Assembly (NCBI GenBank): GCA_022792815.1 | Contig: JAAWBS010000035.1 | Span: 1-64,000 of the forward strand | Source: Hungatella sp. | GTDB lineage: Bacteria; Bacillota; Clostridia; Lachnospirales; Lachnospiraceae | Length of the DNA: 64,000 nucleotides | Direction: 5' to 3' | In this document: piece by piece, positions 51,583-60,755 of the stretch | Position numbering within the stretch: position 1 is the first letter of the stretch | Layout of the letters: the number at the start of each line of letters is the position of its first letter | Translations under genes and position numbers: made by a program | Notes under the pieces: generated by a model | What the model saw: the letters and a program-made list of their open reading frames with translations, nothing else | The model's database searches: none | Told to the model about the DNA's origin: nothing

Positions 51583-52857
51583 ATGTTTGTACATATGCTC
51601 GGAGTGCCCTTTTACATCTGTACTGATGAAAAGCAGGAGATCCACGAGATCTTTAAGTCTCCCATGCTCCGCAACCGTTCCGTCAAGATGCTCCATCTCC
51701 TGGCCTGCCTGTTATATCACCATGGGGAGATGATCGACCGTTCCCGCCTTCTGGCCGTACTCTACGGCGAAGACCATGAGGAGACGGCGTGCAATAATCT
51801 GAGAGCCGTGATCTTCCGGCTGCGCAGGATCTTGGAGAAGTTGGGGCTGCCGGATGGAGATTATATCGTGAGCCGCAAGGGGACCTATGGCTGGAACGAG
51901 GACTTCTGTCCTCTTAAGATCGATGCGGAGTTGTTTGCAGCCCAGGCAGGGAGAGCCCTTGCCATGGAGGACGAGAAGACGGCAGAGAAGACAGAGGCTC
52001 TGATGGAAGCGGTCAGCCGCTATAAGGGAAGTTTTCTGCCGCTGTTTGAAAATGAGACCTGGGTCATCCAGGAGGAACTGAGATACAGAAAACAGCTGGG
52101 GGAATGTATGGATGCCCTGTACCGACTTTTGGAGAATCAGGGCAGGCAGAGGGAGATCCTGCCCGTCTGCACCGGCCTTTTGTCGGTGATGCCAGACGAG
52201 AAGTGGTATCTCTTCCAGATCAGAGCCTTTCTCTCCCTGAAAGAGCCGGCTATGGCCTACCGCATCTATGAGGAGGCCATAAAAGTCATGGTGGACAGTC
52301 TGGGGAGGAAGCCGTCGCCGGAATTTACCGGTATCTTTCAGAGCGTCAACAAAAATCCGGAGAAATCCCTGGAGACGATCGGAAAGATCAGGGAGATGCT
52401 GGATGACCGGGAGATGCTGGGCAGAGCCTACTATTGCAGCTTTCCCAGCTTTATCGATGCCTACCGCATATCCGGCAGACTGATGCAGAGGAACCGAAGC
52501 CTGTCCTTTCTGATATTATGTACTGTGACCACTTCCGACGGACACATTATAGAAAATAAAGATAAGCTGGAGAAATTGTCGGGCCAGCTGAAAGAGGCGA
52601 TTATGGAATCAGCCAGAGGTTCTGACATGATGACGCGCTACAGCATGTCTCAGTATCTGCTGCTGCTCAACGGCATCACCAGGGAAGAATGCCCCATCGT
52701 CACGGGACGGATCGATCACAGATTCCGGCAGGCCAGCACTTCCCCCAATTATAGGATCAGCTATTACATTTCTTCCGTTAAAGATGTGCCTCCCCTTTCG
52801 GCCATCACAGAATACCGGCAGGATGATGCCCGGGAACAGGCGGGGCGCGGAATATGA
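51583..52857 (+). CDS. SARP/BTAD-type transcriptional regulator
   Basis: The 424-residue protein has an N-terminal OmpR-like winged helix (about 20-110, with LLHHG-type and NNLRAVIFRLRRILEKLGLP runs). A bacterial transcriptional activation (BTAD) helical repeat domain (about 115-260, WVIQEELRYRKQLGECMDAL and AYRIYEEAIKVMVDSLGRKP) follows, then a C-terminal segment of about 160 residues that I cannot assign. Such proteins are one-component activators. It overlaps the YfhO gene at ATGA, so it most likely controls, or is co-produced with, that membrane protein. Confidence 0.8.
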   Translation: MFVHMLGVPFYICTDEKQEIHEIFKSPMLRNRSVKMLHLLACLLYHHGEMIDRSRLLAVLYGEDHEETACNNLRAVIFRLRRILEKLGLPDGDYIVSRKGTYGWNEDFCPLKIDAELFAAQAGRALAMEDEKTAEKTEALMEAVSRYKGSFLPLFENETWVIQEELRYRKQLGECMDALYRLLENQGRQREILPVCTGLLSVMPDEKWYLFQIRAFLSLKEPAMAYRIYEEAIKVMVDSLGRKPSPEFTGIFQSVNKNPEKSLETIGKIREMLDDREMLGRAYYCSFPSFIDAYRISGRLMQRNRSLSFLILCTVTTSDGHIIENKDKLEKLSGQLKEAIMESARGSDMMTRYSMSQYLLLLNGITREECPIVTGRIDHRFRQASTSPNYRISYYISSVKDVPPLSAITEYRQDDAREQAGRGI

Positions 52858-55535
52858 GAACCGTCAGAAATCCGATTCGTGCCTGTTGCCTGGCCGTGGG
52901 GATCTTTCTGGCGCTGGCAGCCGCCAAAGGGTTTCACCCCTTTGGCCCATATTCCATCCTCCAGATCGATCTGTTTCACCAGTACGCTCCTTTCCAGGAA
53001 GAGCTGAGAAGCCGTCTTATGGAGGGGAAGAGCCTGATCTATAGCTGGGAAGGCGGGCTGGGAAAGGCTTTTTTTCCTCAGATGGCCTATTACACGGCCA
53101 GCCCCTTCAGTTTTCTGTGCCTGTTCCTCCCTCAGAAGGGGATCGCGGATTTTATGCTGTTTCTGATCGGGGTGAAGATGGCTCTGGCGGCCGGGTGCTT
53201 CACGTATTATTTGGAACAGCATTTCGAGGAGGAGGATCCTGTCTCCGTATTGTGGGGAATCCTCTACGCGTTCAGCGGTTTTATGACCGCTTACTGCTGG
53301 AATGTGATGTGGCTGGACGATCTGGCCCTGTTTCCTCTGGCGGCGGCCGGCATCGACCGGCTGCTTAAGAAAGATGACGGCAGACTTTATCTGGGGGCCC
53401 TCGCCTGTGGGATCCTGTTTAATTTTTATATGGCCTTTCTCGTGTGCGTGGGCTCTGTGCTCTATGTTTTGGTACAGGCAGGCTGCATGTTCCGGAGAGA
53501 TCAGCTGAGGCAGTGGATAAAAAAAGGGATTCGCTATGCCGTTCTGTCGGTCCTGGCAGCGGGATTGAGCGGATTCCTGATTCTGCCGGCAGCCTTGTCC
53601 CTGTCCCAGACGGCGGCAGGGGAGGCGCAGCTGTCCGGGTTTCAGATCTATCAGAATTTCTGGCAGATCGGGGAGAGCCATCTGCTCGGAGCAGTGCCCC
53701 AGGTGCTGTCCGGCAATGACAAGGTGCCCAACATCGGCTGCGGGCTCCTGGCGCTCATCCTGACTGTGTGTTATTTTTCGGATCCGGGTATCCCAAAGAG
53801 AGACAAGGCGGCATACGGCGGGGCACTGGTGTTTCTTTTGTGCTGCTGTGTGTTCAGGCCTCTGGATTTTGCGATCCACGGCATGCATTTTCCGGCTAAT
53901 CTGCCGCATCGGTTTATGTTTATCTACCTGTTTCTGGTCCTAAGTCTGGGATACCGGATGTGGAGGCGGAGAGAACGGCTGACCGGGAGGATGATTCTGG
54001 CGGCAGTCCTGTTTTGGGGCGTGGTCCTTCTGGCGTCAGAGTACGGCATCGTCCCGGCCAGAAGAGACCTGATGAGGCTGTACTCGGAGCGGGAGGTGAT
54101 CCTGAATCTGGCGCTGCTGTCGGGTTACGGCCTGTTTCTGACATGGGTCATCGGGAAGAGCAGGATCCGTGGGCGGGAGAAAAGGGGCGGCCCGACAAAG
54201 GCAGGGTTTCTGATTCTTCTTTGCCTGATAACAGGGGAGTGTTTTTATTCCGGCTGCAATGGCCTGGTGAGAAAGACCTCCTATGACAATTACAGCAAAA
54301 ATCAGGACGAGGCTGCCGAGGTTCGTCAGTATCTGGATGAGAAGGAGCAGGGGGATTTTTACCGTATGGAATTCAGGAGGTTTCTGACTGTCAATGACGG
54401 GGCTCTGTTTCATTATCACGGTCTGAGTCAGTTCTCCTCCATGGCTCCGGGCGGGATGTCACGGCTTATGGGCCGCCTGGGATTTTCAGGGGGCTCCAAC
54501 TCCTACCGGTACTATGATCCGACGCCTCTCTTGGACGGTATTTTCGATATCTCCTATGTCATCGAGAAGACGGATGACGGGAACGGAGGCATGAAAAATC
54601 CCTACTATACCTATGTGGACACCATAGACAATATGGAGATCTATGAAAATCCCCGGGCTCTCGGGCCTGGGTTTATAGTCCCCCGTGAGATGGAACAGTG
54701 GGACACGGACAAGGACTGCCCCTTTGAAGTACAGAATGAGTTTGCCCGCAGGGCCGGGCTTGAGAAGGATCTGTTTACCTTGATTCCTCTGGAACAGATC
54801 GAGACGGCCCATATGGAGATCACGGAGTCCGGGGAAAATTTTGTCCGATATCAGGTAGACGACCCCTATAACCTGGAACAGATCCCCGAATTATATGGAA
54901 CATTAACTGGCCTGGAGGAGGGACACTACTTTCTCTGGGTTCAGGCAGGCCAGGCAAAGCGGCTTCTCTATGAGTGGGAGGGCCAGAGACAGGACCGGGA
55001 GCTGTCGGCGGGAAAAAGTCTGTTCGATCTGCGGCAGATACCGGCAGGAAAAGGGGTAAAGGTCACCCTTCCCTTCAACAACCGGTCGGAACACGATATG
55101 AAATTTGCCGAGACCGGTGAGGCGAAGATCTATGCGGCCAGATATGACGATCAGGCTTACCAGGAACTGTATGGGCTTCTGTCCAAAGAGCCGTGGGTGA
55201 TCACCGGATGGGGCGATACCTTTCTGGAGGGGGAGGTGGAGAGCCGGGAGGGCGGAATCCTCTGGACCTCCGTCCCCTGGGAAAAGGGGTGGCAGGCCAC
55301 GGTGGACGGGGAGCGTTGTCAGCCGATTCCTTTGGGTGACAACGGAGTTTTGGGAGTAAGGATAAAGCCGGGCAGTTCCACGGTCCGTCTGGAGTATCAC
55401 TTGCCCGGGCAGAAAGCAGGACTGGCCCTTTCCGCCATAGCTCTGGTCATCGGTTTTTGTCTGAGGTGGGGAGAGCCGGATTTTCCGGGAAAAATGGAAA
55501 AAAGATCAAAAAGGGCGGGGAAAAATAACATATGA
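52854..55535 (+). CDS. YfhO-family membrane protein
   Basis: The 893-residue protein has about a dozen membrane helices in its first 480 residues and a large exterior C-terminal half with one last helix near 865. Family runs include FGPYSILQIDLFHQYAPFQEE-like sequence near 25-45, GFMTAYCWNVMWLDDLALFPL and HFPANLPHRFMFIYLFL. YfhO proteins resemble GT-C glycosyltransferases and, in Bacillus and relatives, glycosylate lipoteichoic acid or related polymers. A wall-polymer sugar transfer role fits its envelope-rich surroundings. It begins inside the stop of the BTAD gene. Confidence 0.88.
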   Translation: MRTVRNPIRACCLAVGIFLALAAAKGFHPFGPYSILQIDLFHQYAPFQEELRSRLMEGKSLIYSWEGGLGKAFFPQMAYYTASPFSFLCLFLPQKGIADFMLFLIGVKMALAAGCFTYYLEQHFEEEDPVSVLWGILYAFSGFMTAYCWNVMWLDDLALFPLAAAGIDRLLKKDDGRLYLGALACGILFNFYMAFLVCVGSVLYVLVQAGCMFRRDQLRQWIKKGIRYAVLSVLAAGLSGFLILPAALSLSQTAAGEAQLSGFQIYQNFWQIGESHLLGAVPQVLSGNDKVPNIGCGLLALILTVCYFSDPGIPKRDKAAYGGALVFLLCCCVFRPLDFAIHGMHFPANLPHRFMFIYLFLVLSLGYRMWRRRERLTGRMILAAVLFWGVVLLASEYGIVPARRDLMRLYSEREVILNLALLSGYGLFLTWVIGKSRIRGREKRGGPTKAGFLILLCLITGECFYSGCNGLVRKTSYDNYSKNQDEAAEVRQYLDEKEQGDFYRMEFRRFLTVNDGALFHYHGLSQFSSMAPGGMSRLMGRLGFSGGSNSYRYYDPTPLLDGIFDISYVIEKTDDGNGGMKNPYYTYVDTIDNMEIYENPRALGPGFIVPREMEQWDTDKDCPFEVQNEFARRAGLEKDLFTLIPLEQIETAHMEITESGENFVRYQVDDPYNLEQIPELYGTLTGLEEGHYFLWVQAGQAKRLLYEWEGQRQDRELSAGKSLFDLRQIPAGKGVKVTLPFNNRSEHDMKFAETGEAKIYAARYDDQAYQELYGLLSKEPWVITGWGDTFLEGEVESREGGILWTSVPWEKGWQATVDGERCQPIPLGDNGVLGVRIKPGSSTVRLEYHLPGQKAGLALSAIALVIGFCLRWGEPDFPGKMEKRSKRAGKNNI

Positions 55536-55619
55536 CATAACACCCCCTTTGTTATACTTGATTCAGAAAAAGGAAATTGGCTGTCTCTGCAGCCACATAT
55601 AAGGAAGGAGAGAAGGAGA

Positions 55620-58600
55620 ATGAAAAGGAAGCGCAGATTCTCTGTGAAAAAGAATCTTTTGCCTGCGTTGCTGGCGGCAGCGATGGTTTTTGCCAATGTC
55701 AGCGGGGATCTGGGTGCCGTAATGGCCGCCCAGACAGAGACGATCGAGTTCGACATTCAGGGAGCTGACCTGGTGAGTGCGATCCGGGAAGCCGTAGAAA
55801 GCGGTTCGCCGGTGACAAAAGATGATCTGGATTTTACTGACGGGGCAGTTGACAGATATGAGAGCCTGTTTTTTGGTTCTGGCAAGGTGTATGAGGTCTA
55901 TCCGCTCCTCGACGGCGGAGACCCGGACGGTGATGTAAGGATTTTTGTGCGGGTGCCGGAAGATGCCGATGAGACCTATGAACTGACCGGTGATGAGGAG
56001 GTTATTTTCCTCTATATCAACAATGGGGAAGAGACCCTCAGTTTTACCACCAGCGTGCTCAGAACCGTCAATGGAAACGAGAAGGTTAAGAAAACCGGAA
56101 AGGTTTCTGTAAAAGCGTACGAGGATGCATTCGGAGAAGGCGGCGCTGTCAAAACGACCCCGCAGGCTTCGACTCCAGCCGGAGAGGGCCAGAATAAGGA
56201 TCAGGTTAAGCCGGAAGAGGGAAAGACCCAGGACAGTCAGGAGACAGAGGCAGAGACGTCGGAGAGTCAGGATGACCAGAACAGCGCCGAAACTGAGGCG
56301 GGAGACGAAACTGCAGCAGAGGAACAGGGGGAGTCTGGAGACGAGACCGCAGCCGTGGATCAGACAGAGGCAGGCACTGAAACCGCAGCAGAAGAACAGA
56401 CGGAGTCCGGAGACGAGACTGCAGCCGTGGATCAGACAGAGGCAGGCACTGAAACCGCAGCGGAGGAACAGCAGGAGCCTGGAGACGGGACTGCAGCGGA
56501 GGAACAGACGGAGTCCGGAGACGAGACTGCAGCCGTGGATCAGACTGAGAACAGCGGCGAAATCGTAACCGGAAAACAGCCGGAGGCAGACCGCGAAACC
56601 GTGACAGGAGGCCAGACCGGCAGCGAAGAAGTTTCCGAAGCCGGAGAAGAAACCGGAGATCAGGTTCAGGACGAGACAGAGTCCGAGGCAAAGGAATCTG
56701 TGACAGAAGGCGAAGGGACAGAGGAAGAGTCTGGCGCCGTGGAGCAGGAGACAGAAGAAGAGGGAGAATCTGAGGCAGCCGGAGAGGCCCATGAGGAGTC
56801 TGAGGCCCAGACAGATGGAGTCAGTGTTTCTGTTTCCCGCCATGATGCTCTCCGGGTAATGGCCGAGATGGAGACGGAAACAGAGATTCAGGGAGAGACA
56901 GAGGTTGAGGAAGAGGAGACTGAAAAAGAGGTTGAGATAGAAAAAGAGGTTGAGACAGAGGCTGAGACTTCTGTTGAGACAGAAGCAGACACGGAAAGTG
57001 CGGAAAAGGTCGGAGATGCAGCTGAGACAGCAGGTGCGGAAGAGACCGAGGTCCAGGACCAGGCCGGGGAAGAGACGGCTGAAGATGACACTTGGACAGA
57101 GACAGAAGCCGCAGAATCCGAGAAGGAGACTCAAGCAGAGACAGAAAGTGCAGAAGAGACAGAATCCGAGACAGAAAAGGAAGCAGAGACTGTAATTGAG
57201 ACAGAAGCCGAGACTCAGGCTCCGGCAGAGACGGAAACCGCTGCGGAGGGGAAGGCTCCCGCCCAGGCAGATACCGTGAAAGATAAAGTCGCTGTTTCCG
57301 ACGGCAGCAGACCGGCTGCGGCTGATCTGGTGGGAATCGGTTGCGGAAGCACTGCCAAGGCATATACCGCTACTCTGGAAGAACTGAAGGTTCTGGAAGA
57401 TGTTCAGGGATTCCCGGCATTTGAGACAGAGCTTTTGATGTCAGATGGAACCGTTATCCGGCTTTCCGCAAAAGAAGGTGTCCTCCCCGAGGGAGTCACC
57501 GCCGTGGCAGATGTGGTGACCGGACTTGACGATGTGATCAAGGAAAAGGTAGAAGAGGGTGCCGCACAGTCCGGCGAAGCGAAGGAAGTTGTGGCTTCTT
57601 TGGCCTACAATATCGACCTTCTGGACGCAGACGGCGAGAAATTAGATAACGCAGCCTGGAATCGTTCTGTACAGGTGACATTTGCCGGCCCCATGATTGA
57701 GGAGTACAGCAGAGGTGCTGATCTGGTAGAGGTCATGTATGTGGAAACTGCAGGCGAGGATATGTATCAGGCAGAGATCGCACAGGAGGATGTGGTCTCC
57801 GTTGAGACGGTCTCTGATTCCGTCAATGTAGCCGGGGAAGAGAGTGTTGAGGAGATTGAGTTTAACGCGGAGCATTTTTCCCTGTATGCCCCCACTTTTA
57901 TGAACGTGAGGAATGTGGAGGGAAAGGCAAGAATCGGTGCAAACGGTTATCCTTCCCTGAAAGAGGCCGTCGCGGCGGCGCAGGGCGGCGATGAGATCGT
58001 GCTGATGGAGAACGAGAGCCTGACAGAGACTATCGTGATTGATAAGGAAGTGACGATCACGGCAGAGAATGGGGCTGAGATCAGCAGAGCTAGTGTTAAG
58101 AGCGGAAGAAATCAAGTTGTTAAGACGATATTTAAAATAGAGTCTGAGGGAAATCTGACTTTAAGAGATATTACATTAAGAGGCGACAGAGCTGCTGAGA
58201 GCAGCGTAAAGAAATATAATACATTTACGCCGATCAGCTGCAGCGGTAGCCTCGTAATGGAAAAGGGGGCTGTGATCTCTGGTTTTATAAGCCATAGAGG
58301 CGGTGGACTGACCATAGAAAATGGAGGTACAGCCACAATAAATGGCGGCGAAATTAGCAATAATACTGCAATAAGTTTAGGTGATCTCAGAGATGATCGA
58401 GCATATGGCGGTGGAGTTTATGTAAAAGATGGAAATCTTTTTATAAATGGCGGCCAGATTATTAACAATATTGCAGATTCCGATAACGATAAAAACGGTG
58501 CTAAGGGAGCAGCATATGGCGGCGGTATTTATATTGCAGCAGGCAGTGTTGTCCTGAATGATGGCCAGATCAGTGGAAATACGGTAGGTACAGCTTCATA

Positions 58601-60164
58601 TCCTAATAGCGATGGCGGCGGCATCTTTGTTGGTGATGAGTGTACTTTTATCATGAACGGAGGCGAAATCAGCAATAATACTGCACTGAAAAAGGGCGGC
58701 GGAATCTGCATCGGAGAGGACCAGCCCAGTGCCAGCGATAAGGTTCAGCTTATTGCCGGAACGATTTCCGGAAACCATGCTAAGACGGGAGGCGGGATTT
58801 ATGTCTCTTTGGAAAGTGAATTGGCATTAGAGCGTGTGGTAATTGCCGGAAATACTGCTTATACAGGAGGCGGGGCATGGAGCTGCGCTTACGGAAAAGG
58901 ATATTTTTACGCGACAAGAGGCGGGTTCCTTTCTGGAAATTCTGCAGACAGACGCGGTGGTGATTTTAATTCCTTAAGCCAGCGGAGCAATAGCATCCTT
59001 CATTTGGCAAGTCGCCTTCACAATGGAAAGCTTGTAAGATGGTATCAGGATGGGGAAAAGGGCGGTTGGTTTGATGGGGAAATCGGGACAGCGGAGATTC
59101 CAAATATTGGAGAATATATAAATATTTGGAAACAGGTTCAGCCGTTCCCATATGGAGATGACATCAGTGTTCGCAATGAGACCGATGGAAGCTATGAAGG
59201 TGATGACTACTATAAGCTGTTTATCACCGGCAATACAGCCGATTCCGAAGGTGGAGGACTTGCTTTTAATGGCATCGTAAGAATGGGTGAAGATGCTGAC
59301 ATTAATGTCAAAGTAGTAAAAATCTGGTTGGGAGAAGACGGAACAGATATTACTGATAGCGGGGTTCATCCGGAATCTGTTAAAGTAACTTTGGTAAACA
59401 AAAATACAGGTGCCAGACTTGAAACAGTAGAACTAAACAGCAGTAACAGTTGGAGCCATGAGTTCAAAGGTCTTCCGGAAGCTGAATATACAGTGGAGGA
59501 AGAAGCAGTGGAAAACTGGGATGGTACAGTCGGAGAAATGTCGGGAGATGGTGACAGTTATGTTATTGCCATTACAAATAAACCTGTAGAGACCACGACT
59601 GAAACCACAACAGAGACGACAACAGAGACCACGACGGAAACTACTACAGAGACGACAACAGAGACCACGACGGAAACTACTACAGAGACAACAACTGAGA
59701 CAACAACAGAGACCACGACGGAAACTACTACAGAGACAACAACCCAGTCTACCACAGAAAGTACAACGGAGACCACGACCAAAGCTACAACGGAAACTAC
59801 CACAGAAACAACTACGGAGACCACGACAGAAACTACCACAGAAGCAACTACAGAAACCACCACAGAAACCACAACCACATCGACTCCTCAAAATCCGGGA
59901 GGAGGTGGTGGTGGTGACGATGACACACCGGAAAGGGATAATCCGCCGGTGACGACCATCGAAAATCCTCCGGTTCCCTTGGCTGATCTGCCGGAAAAAG
60001 AGACCGGGAATACTCAGGAGACAGTTGTGATTTTTGATGAGGAAGTTCCGCTTATCGGTCTTCCAAAAACAGGAAGAACGGGTTCGGCGGCAGGGGTACT
60101 GTTCCTGTTATCCGGTATGATGCTGGCCATTGACGGTCTGCTGAAAAAGAAACGGGAAAGTTGA
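55620..60164 (+). CDS. LPKTG-anchored surface protein with beta-helix and Cna-B domains
   Basis: The 1514-residue protein has a signal peptide (about 1-36). A folded region (about 40-165) is followed by a long Glu/Thr/Ala-rich stretch (about 180-560) with near-perfect units such as EEQTESGDETAAVDQTEAG. A mixed domain (about 570-760) and a right-handed beta-helix-like region (about 770-1220) follow, with repeated GG-x-I-NNTA and GGGIYV motifs. A Cna-B domain (about 1228-1320) is followed by roughly 100 residues of TTTE repeats. A sortase signal LPKTG (from 1481), a membrane helix and KKKRES end the protein. It is covalently wall-attached, probably an adhesin. The beta-helix part is AT-richer than the rest, a hint of domain exchange. 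Confidence 0.9.
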   Translation: MKRKRRFSVKKNLLPALLAAAMVFANVSGDLGAVMAAQTETIEFDIQGADLVSAIREAVESGSPVTKDDLDFTDGAVDRYESLFFGSGKVYEVYPLLDGGDPDGDVRIFVRVPEDADETYELTGDEEVIFLYINNGEETLSFTTSVLRTVNGNEKVKKTGKVSVKAYEDAFGEGGAVKTTPQASTPAGEGQNKDQVKPEEGKTQDSQETEAETSESQDDQNSAETEAGDETAAEEQGESGDETAAVDQTEAGTETAAEEQTESGDETAAVDQTEAGTETAAEEQQEPGDGTAAEEQTESGDETAAVDQTENSGEIVTGKQPEADRETVTGGQTGSEEVSEAGEETGDQVQDETESEAKESVTEGEGTEEESGAVEQETEEEGESEAAGEAHEESEAQTDGVSVSVSRHDALRVMAEMETETEIQGETEVEEEETEKEVEIEKEVETEAETSVETEADTESAEKVGDAAETAGAEETEVQDQAGEETAEDDTWTETEAAESEKETQAETESAEETESETEKEAETVIETEAETQAPAETETAAEGKAPAQADTVKDKVAVSDGSRPAAADLVGIGCGSTAKAYTATLEELKVLEDVQGFPAFETELLMSDGTVIRLSAKEGVLPEGVTAVADVVTGLDDVIKEKVEEGAAQSGEAKEVVASLAYNIDLLDADGEKLDNAAWNRSVQVTFAGPMIEEYSRGADLVEVMYVETAGEDMYQAEIAQEDVVSVETVSDSVNVAGEESVEEIEFNAEHFSLYAPTFMNVRNVEGKARIGANGYPSLKEAVAAAQGGDEIVLMENESLTETIVIDKEVTITAENGAEISRASVKSGRNQVVKTIFKIESEGNLTLRDITLRGDRAAESSVKKYNTFTPISCSGSLVMEKGAVISGFISHRGGGLTIENGGTATINGGEISNNTAISLGDLRDDRAYGGGVYVKDGNLFINGGQIINNIADSDNDKNGAKGAAYGGGIYIAAGSVVLNDGQISGNTVGTASYPNSDGGGIFVGDECTFIMNGGEISNNTALKKGGGICIGEDQPSASDKVQLIAGTISGNHAKTGGGIYVSLESELALERVVIAGNTAYTGGGAWSCAYGKGYFYATRGGFLSGNSADRRGGDFNSLSQRSNSILHLASRLHNGKLVRWYQDGEKGGWFDGEIGTAEIPNIGEYINIWKQVQPFPYGDDISVRNETDGSYEGDDYYKLFITGNTADSEGGGLAFNGIVRMGEDADINVKVVKIWLGEDGTDITDSGVHPESVKVTLVNKNTGARLETVELNSSNSWSHEFKGLPEAEYTVEEEAVENWDGTVGEMSGDGDSYVIAITNKPVETTTETTTETTTETTTETTTETTTETTTETTTETTTETTTETTTETTTETTTQSTTESTTETTTKATTETTTETTTETTTETTTEATTETTTETTTTSTPQNPGGGGGGDDDTPERDNPPVTTIENPPVPLADLPEKETGNTQETVVIFDEEVPLIGLPKTGRTGSAAGVLFLLSGMMLAIDGLLKKKRES
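56290..56560 (+). repeat. Coding tandem repeats, Glu/Thr-rich
   Basis: Several imperfect copies of units near 66 bp and their fragments encode the acidic repeats of the surface protein. Copy number is likely to vary between strains. Confidence 0.7.
59590..59880 (+). repeat. Coding tandem repeats, TTTE array
   Basis: Close to 290 bp of 12-bp units (ACNACNGARACN) encode Thr-Thr-Thr-Glu repeats, a wall-spanning and probably glycosylated stalk just before the sortase signal. The repeats also create false antisense Val-rich frames. Confidence 0.85.
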
Positions 60165-60178
60165 ATAGAATGATGATT

Positions 60179-60212
60179 CGGCAGCAGTATGAGAAGATAC
60201 TGCTGCCGTTTT
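60179..60212 (+). terminator. Rho-independent terminator of the surface protein gene
   Basis: A perfect 12-bp stem, CGGCAGCAGTAT with its complement and a 6-nt loop, followed by TTTTCC. Confidence 0.85.
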
Positions 60213-60314
60213 CCTTGCATCATAGGATCCTGATATTTTCAGGGTACGGGGGTGAAAGTTTCGGAGCTTTGGCAGTAAAATCGTAAGATTTCTGCGAGGA
60301 CTGGGTGAGATACC

Positions 60315-60360
60315 CCCTGTCAGACAAGAGAGAATACTTTTGTCTGACAGGGAGTATTTT
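60315..60360 (+). terminator. Second hairpin, terminator-like
   Basis: A perfect 13-bp stem, CCCTGTCAGACAA with TTGTCTGACAGGG, with a 12-nt loop, followed by AGTATTTTT. It may back up the previous terminator or act in a separate short transcript. Confidence 0.6.
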
Positions 60361-60392
60361 TGCTGACTTTTTCTGCACATTTATAGTTTGGG

Positions 60393-60422
60393 TTGTTAAC
60401 AGCGCTGAAAACGTGTTATACT
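60393..60422 (+). promoter_or_regulatory. Possible promoter of the tex operon
   Basis: TTGTTA (60393-60398), an 18-bp spacer and TATACT (60417-60422). The tex start lies about 330 bp downstream. The leader (60430-60750) has a GAATTCCTTCT/AGAAGGATTC hairpin near 60611-60640 and nothing else I can name. Confidence 0.45.
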
Positions 60423-60755
60423 ATAACAAAGAGATAGGGGCCAAAAGGTATTTTTCCCTCTATGAGTTTTCTCAAAGCGCTTCCAGCAAAGCAGGGTATG
60501 CGGCAGCTTCTGAGGAAGAGAAAATGGGACAGCCTGCAAATTGGTGTATTTCTGATATGACACAATAAGATTACATAAAGGACAGTGGATTTTCTCCGCG
60601 GCTCTCCGGGCGAATTCCTTCTGGACACAGAGAAGGATTCAATATATAATGATGACGATACCGTAGCAGAAGGTGCGGCCACAGCATACCCATATGGTTG
60701 GCCATGGCCTTTTGCTGCGGTCCCGTCAAAGAAAAGACAAAAGGAATGAACACAC

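Noticed and set aside
55563-57134. Minus-strand open frame of 523 codons rich in Leu, Cys and Ser
   Set aside because: It mirrors the Glu/Thr-rich repeats of the surface protein gene; the low-complexity composition follows from the complement of those codons.
59558-59878. Minus-strand Val-Ser repeat frame
   Set aside because: It is produced only by the TTTE repeat array on the plus strand.
60305-60568. Plus-strand frame of 87 codons before tex
   Set aside because: It runs through a terminator-like hairpin and a promoter, has no ribosome site and no known motif.
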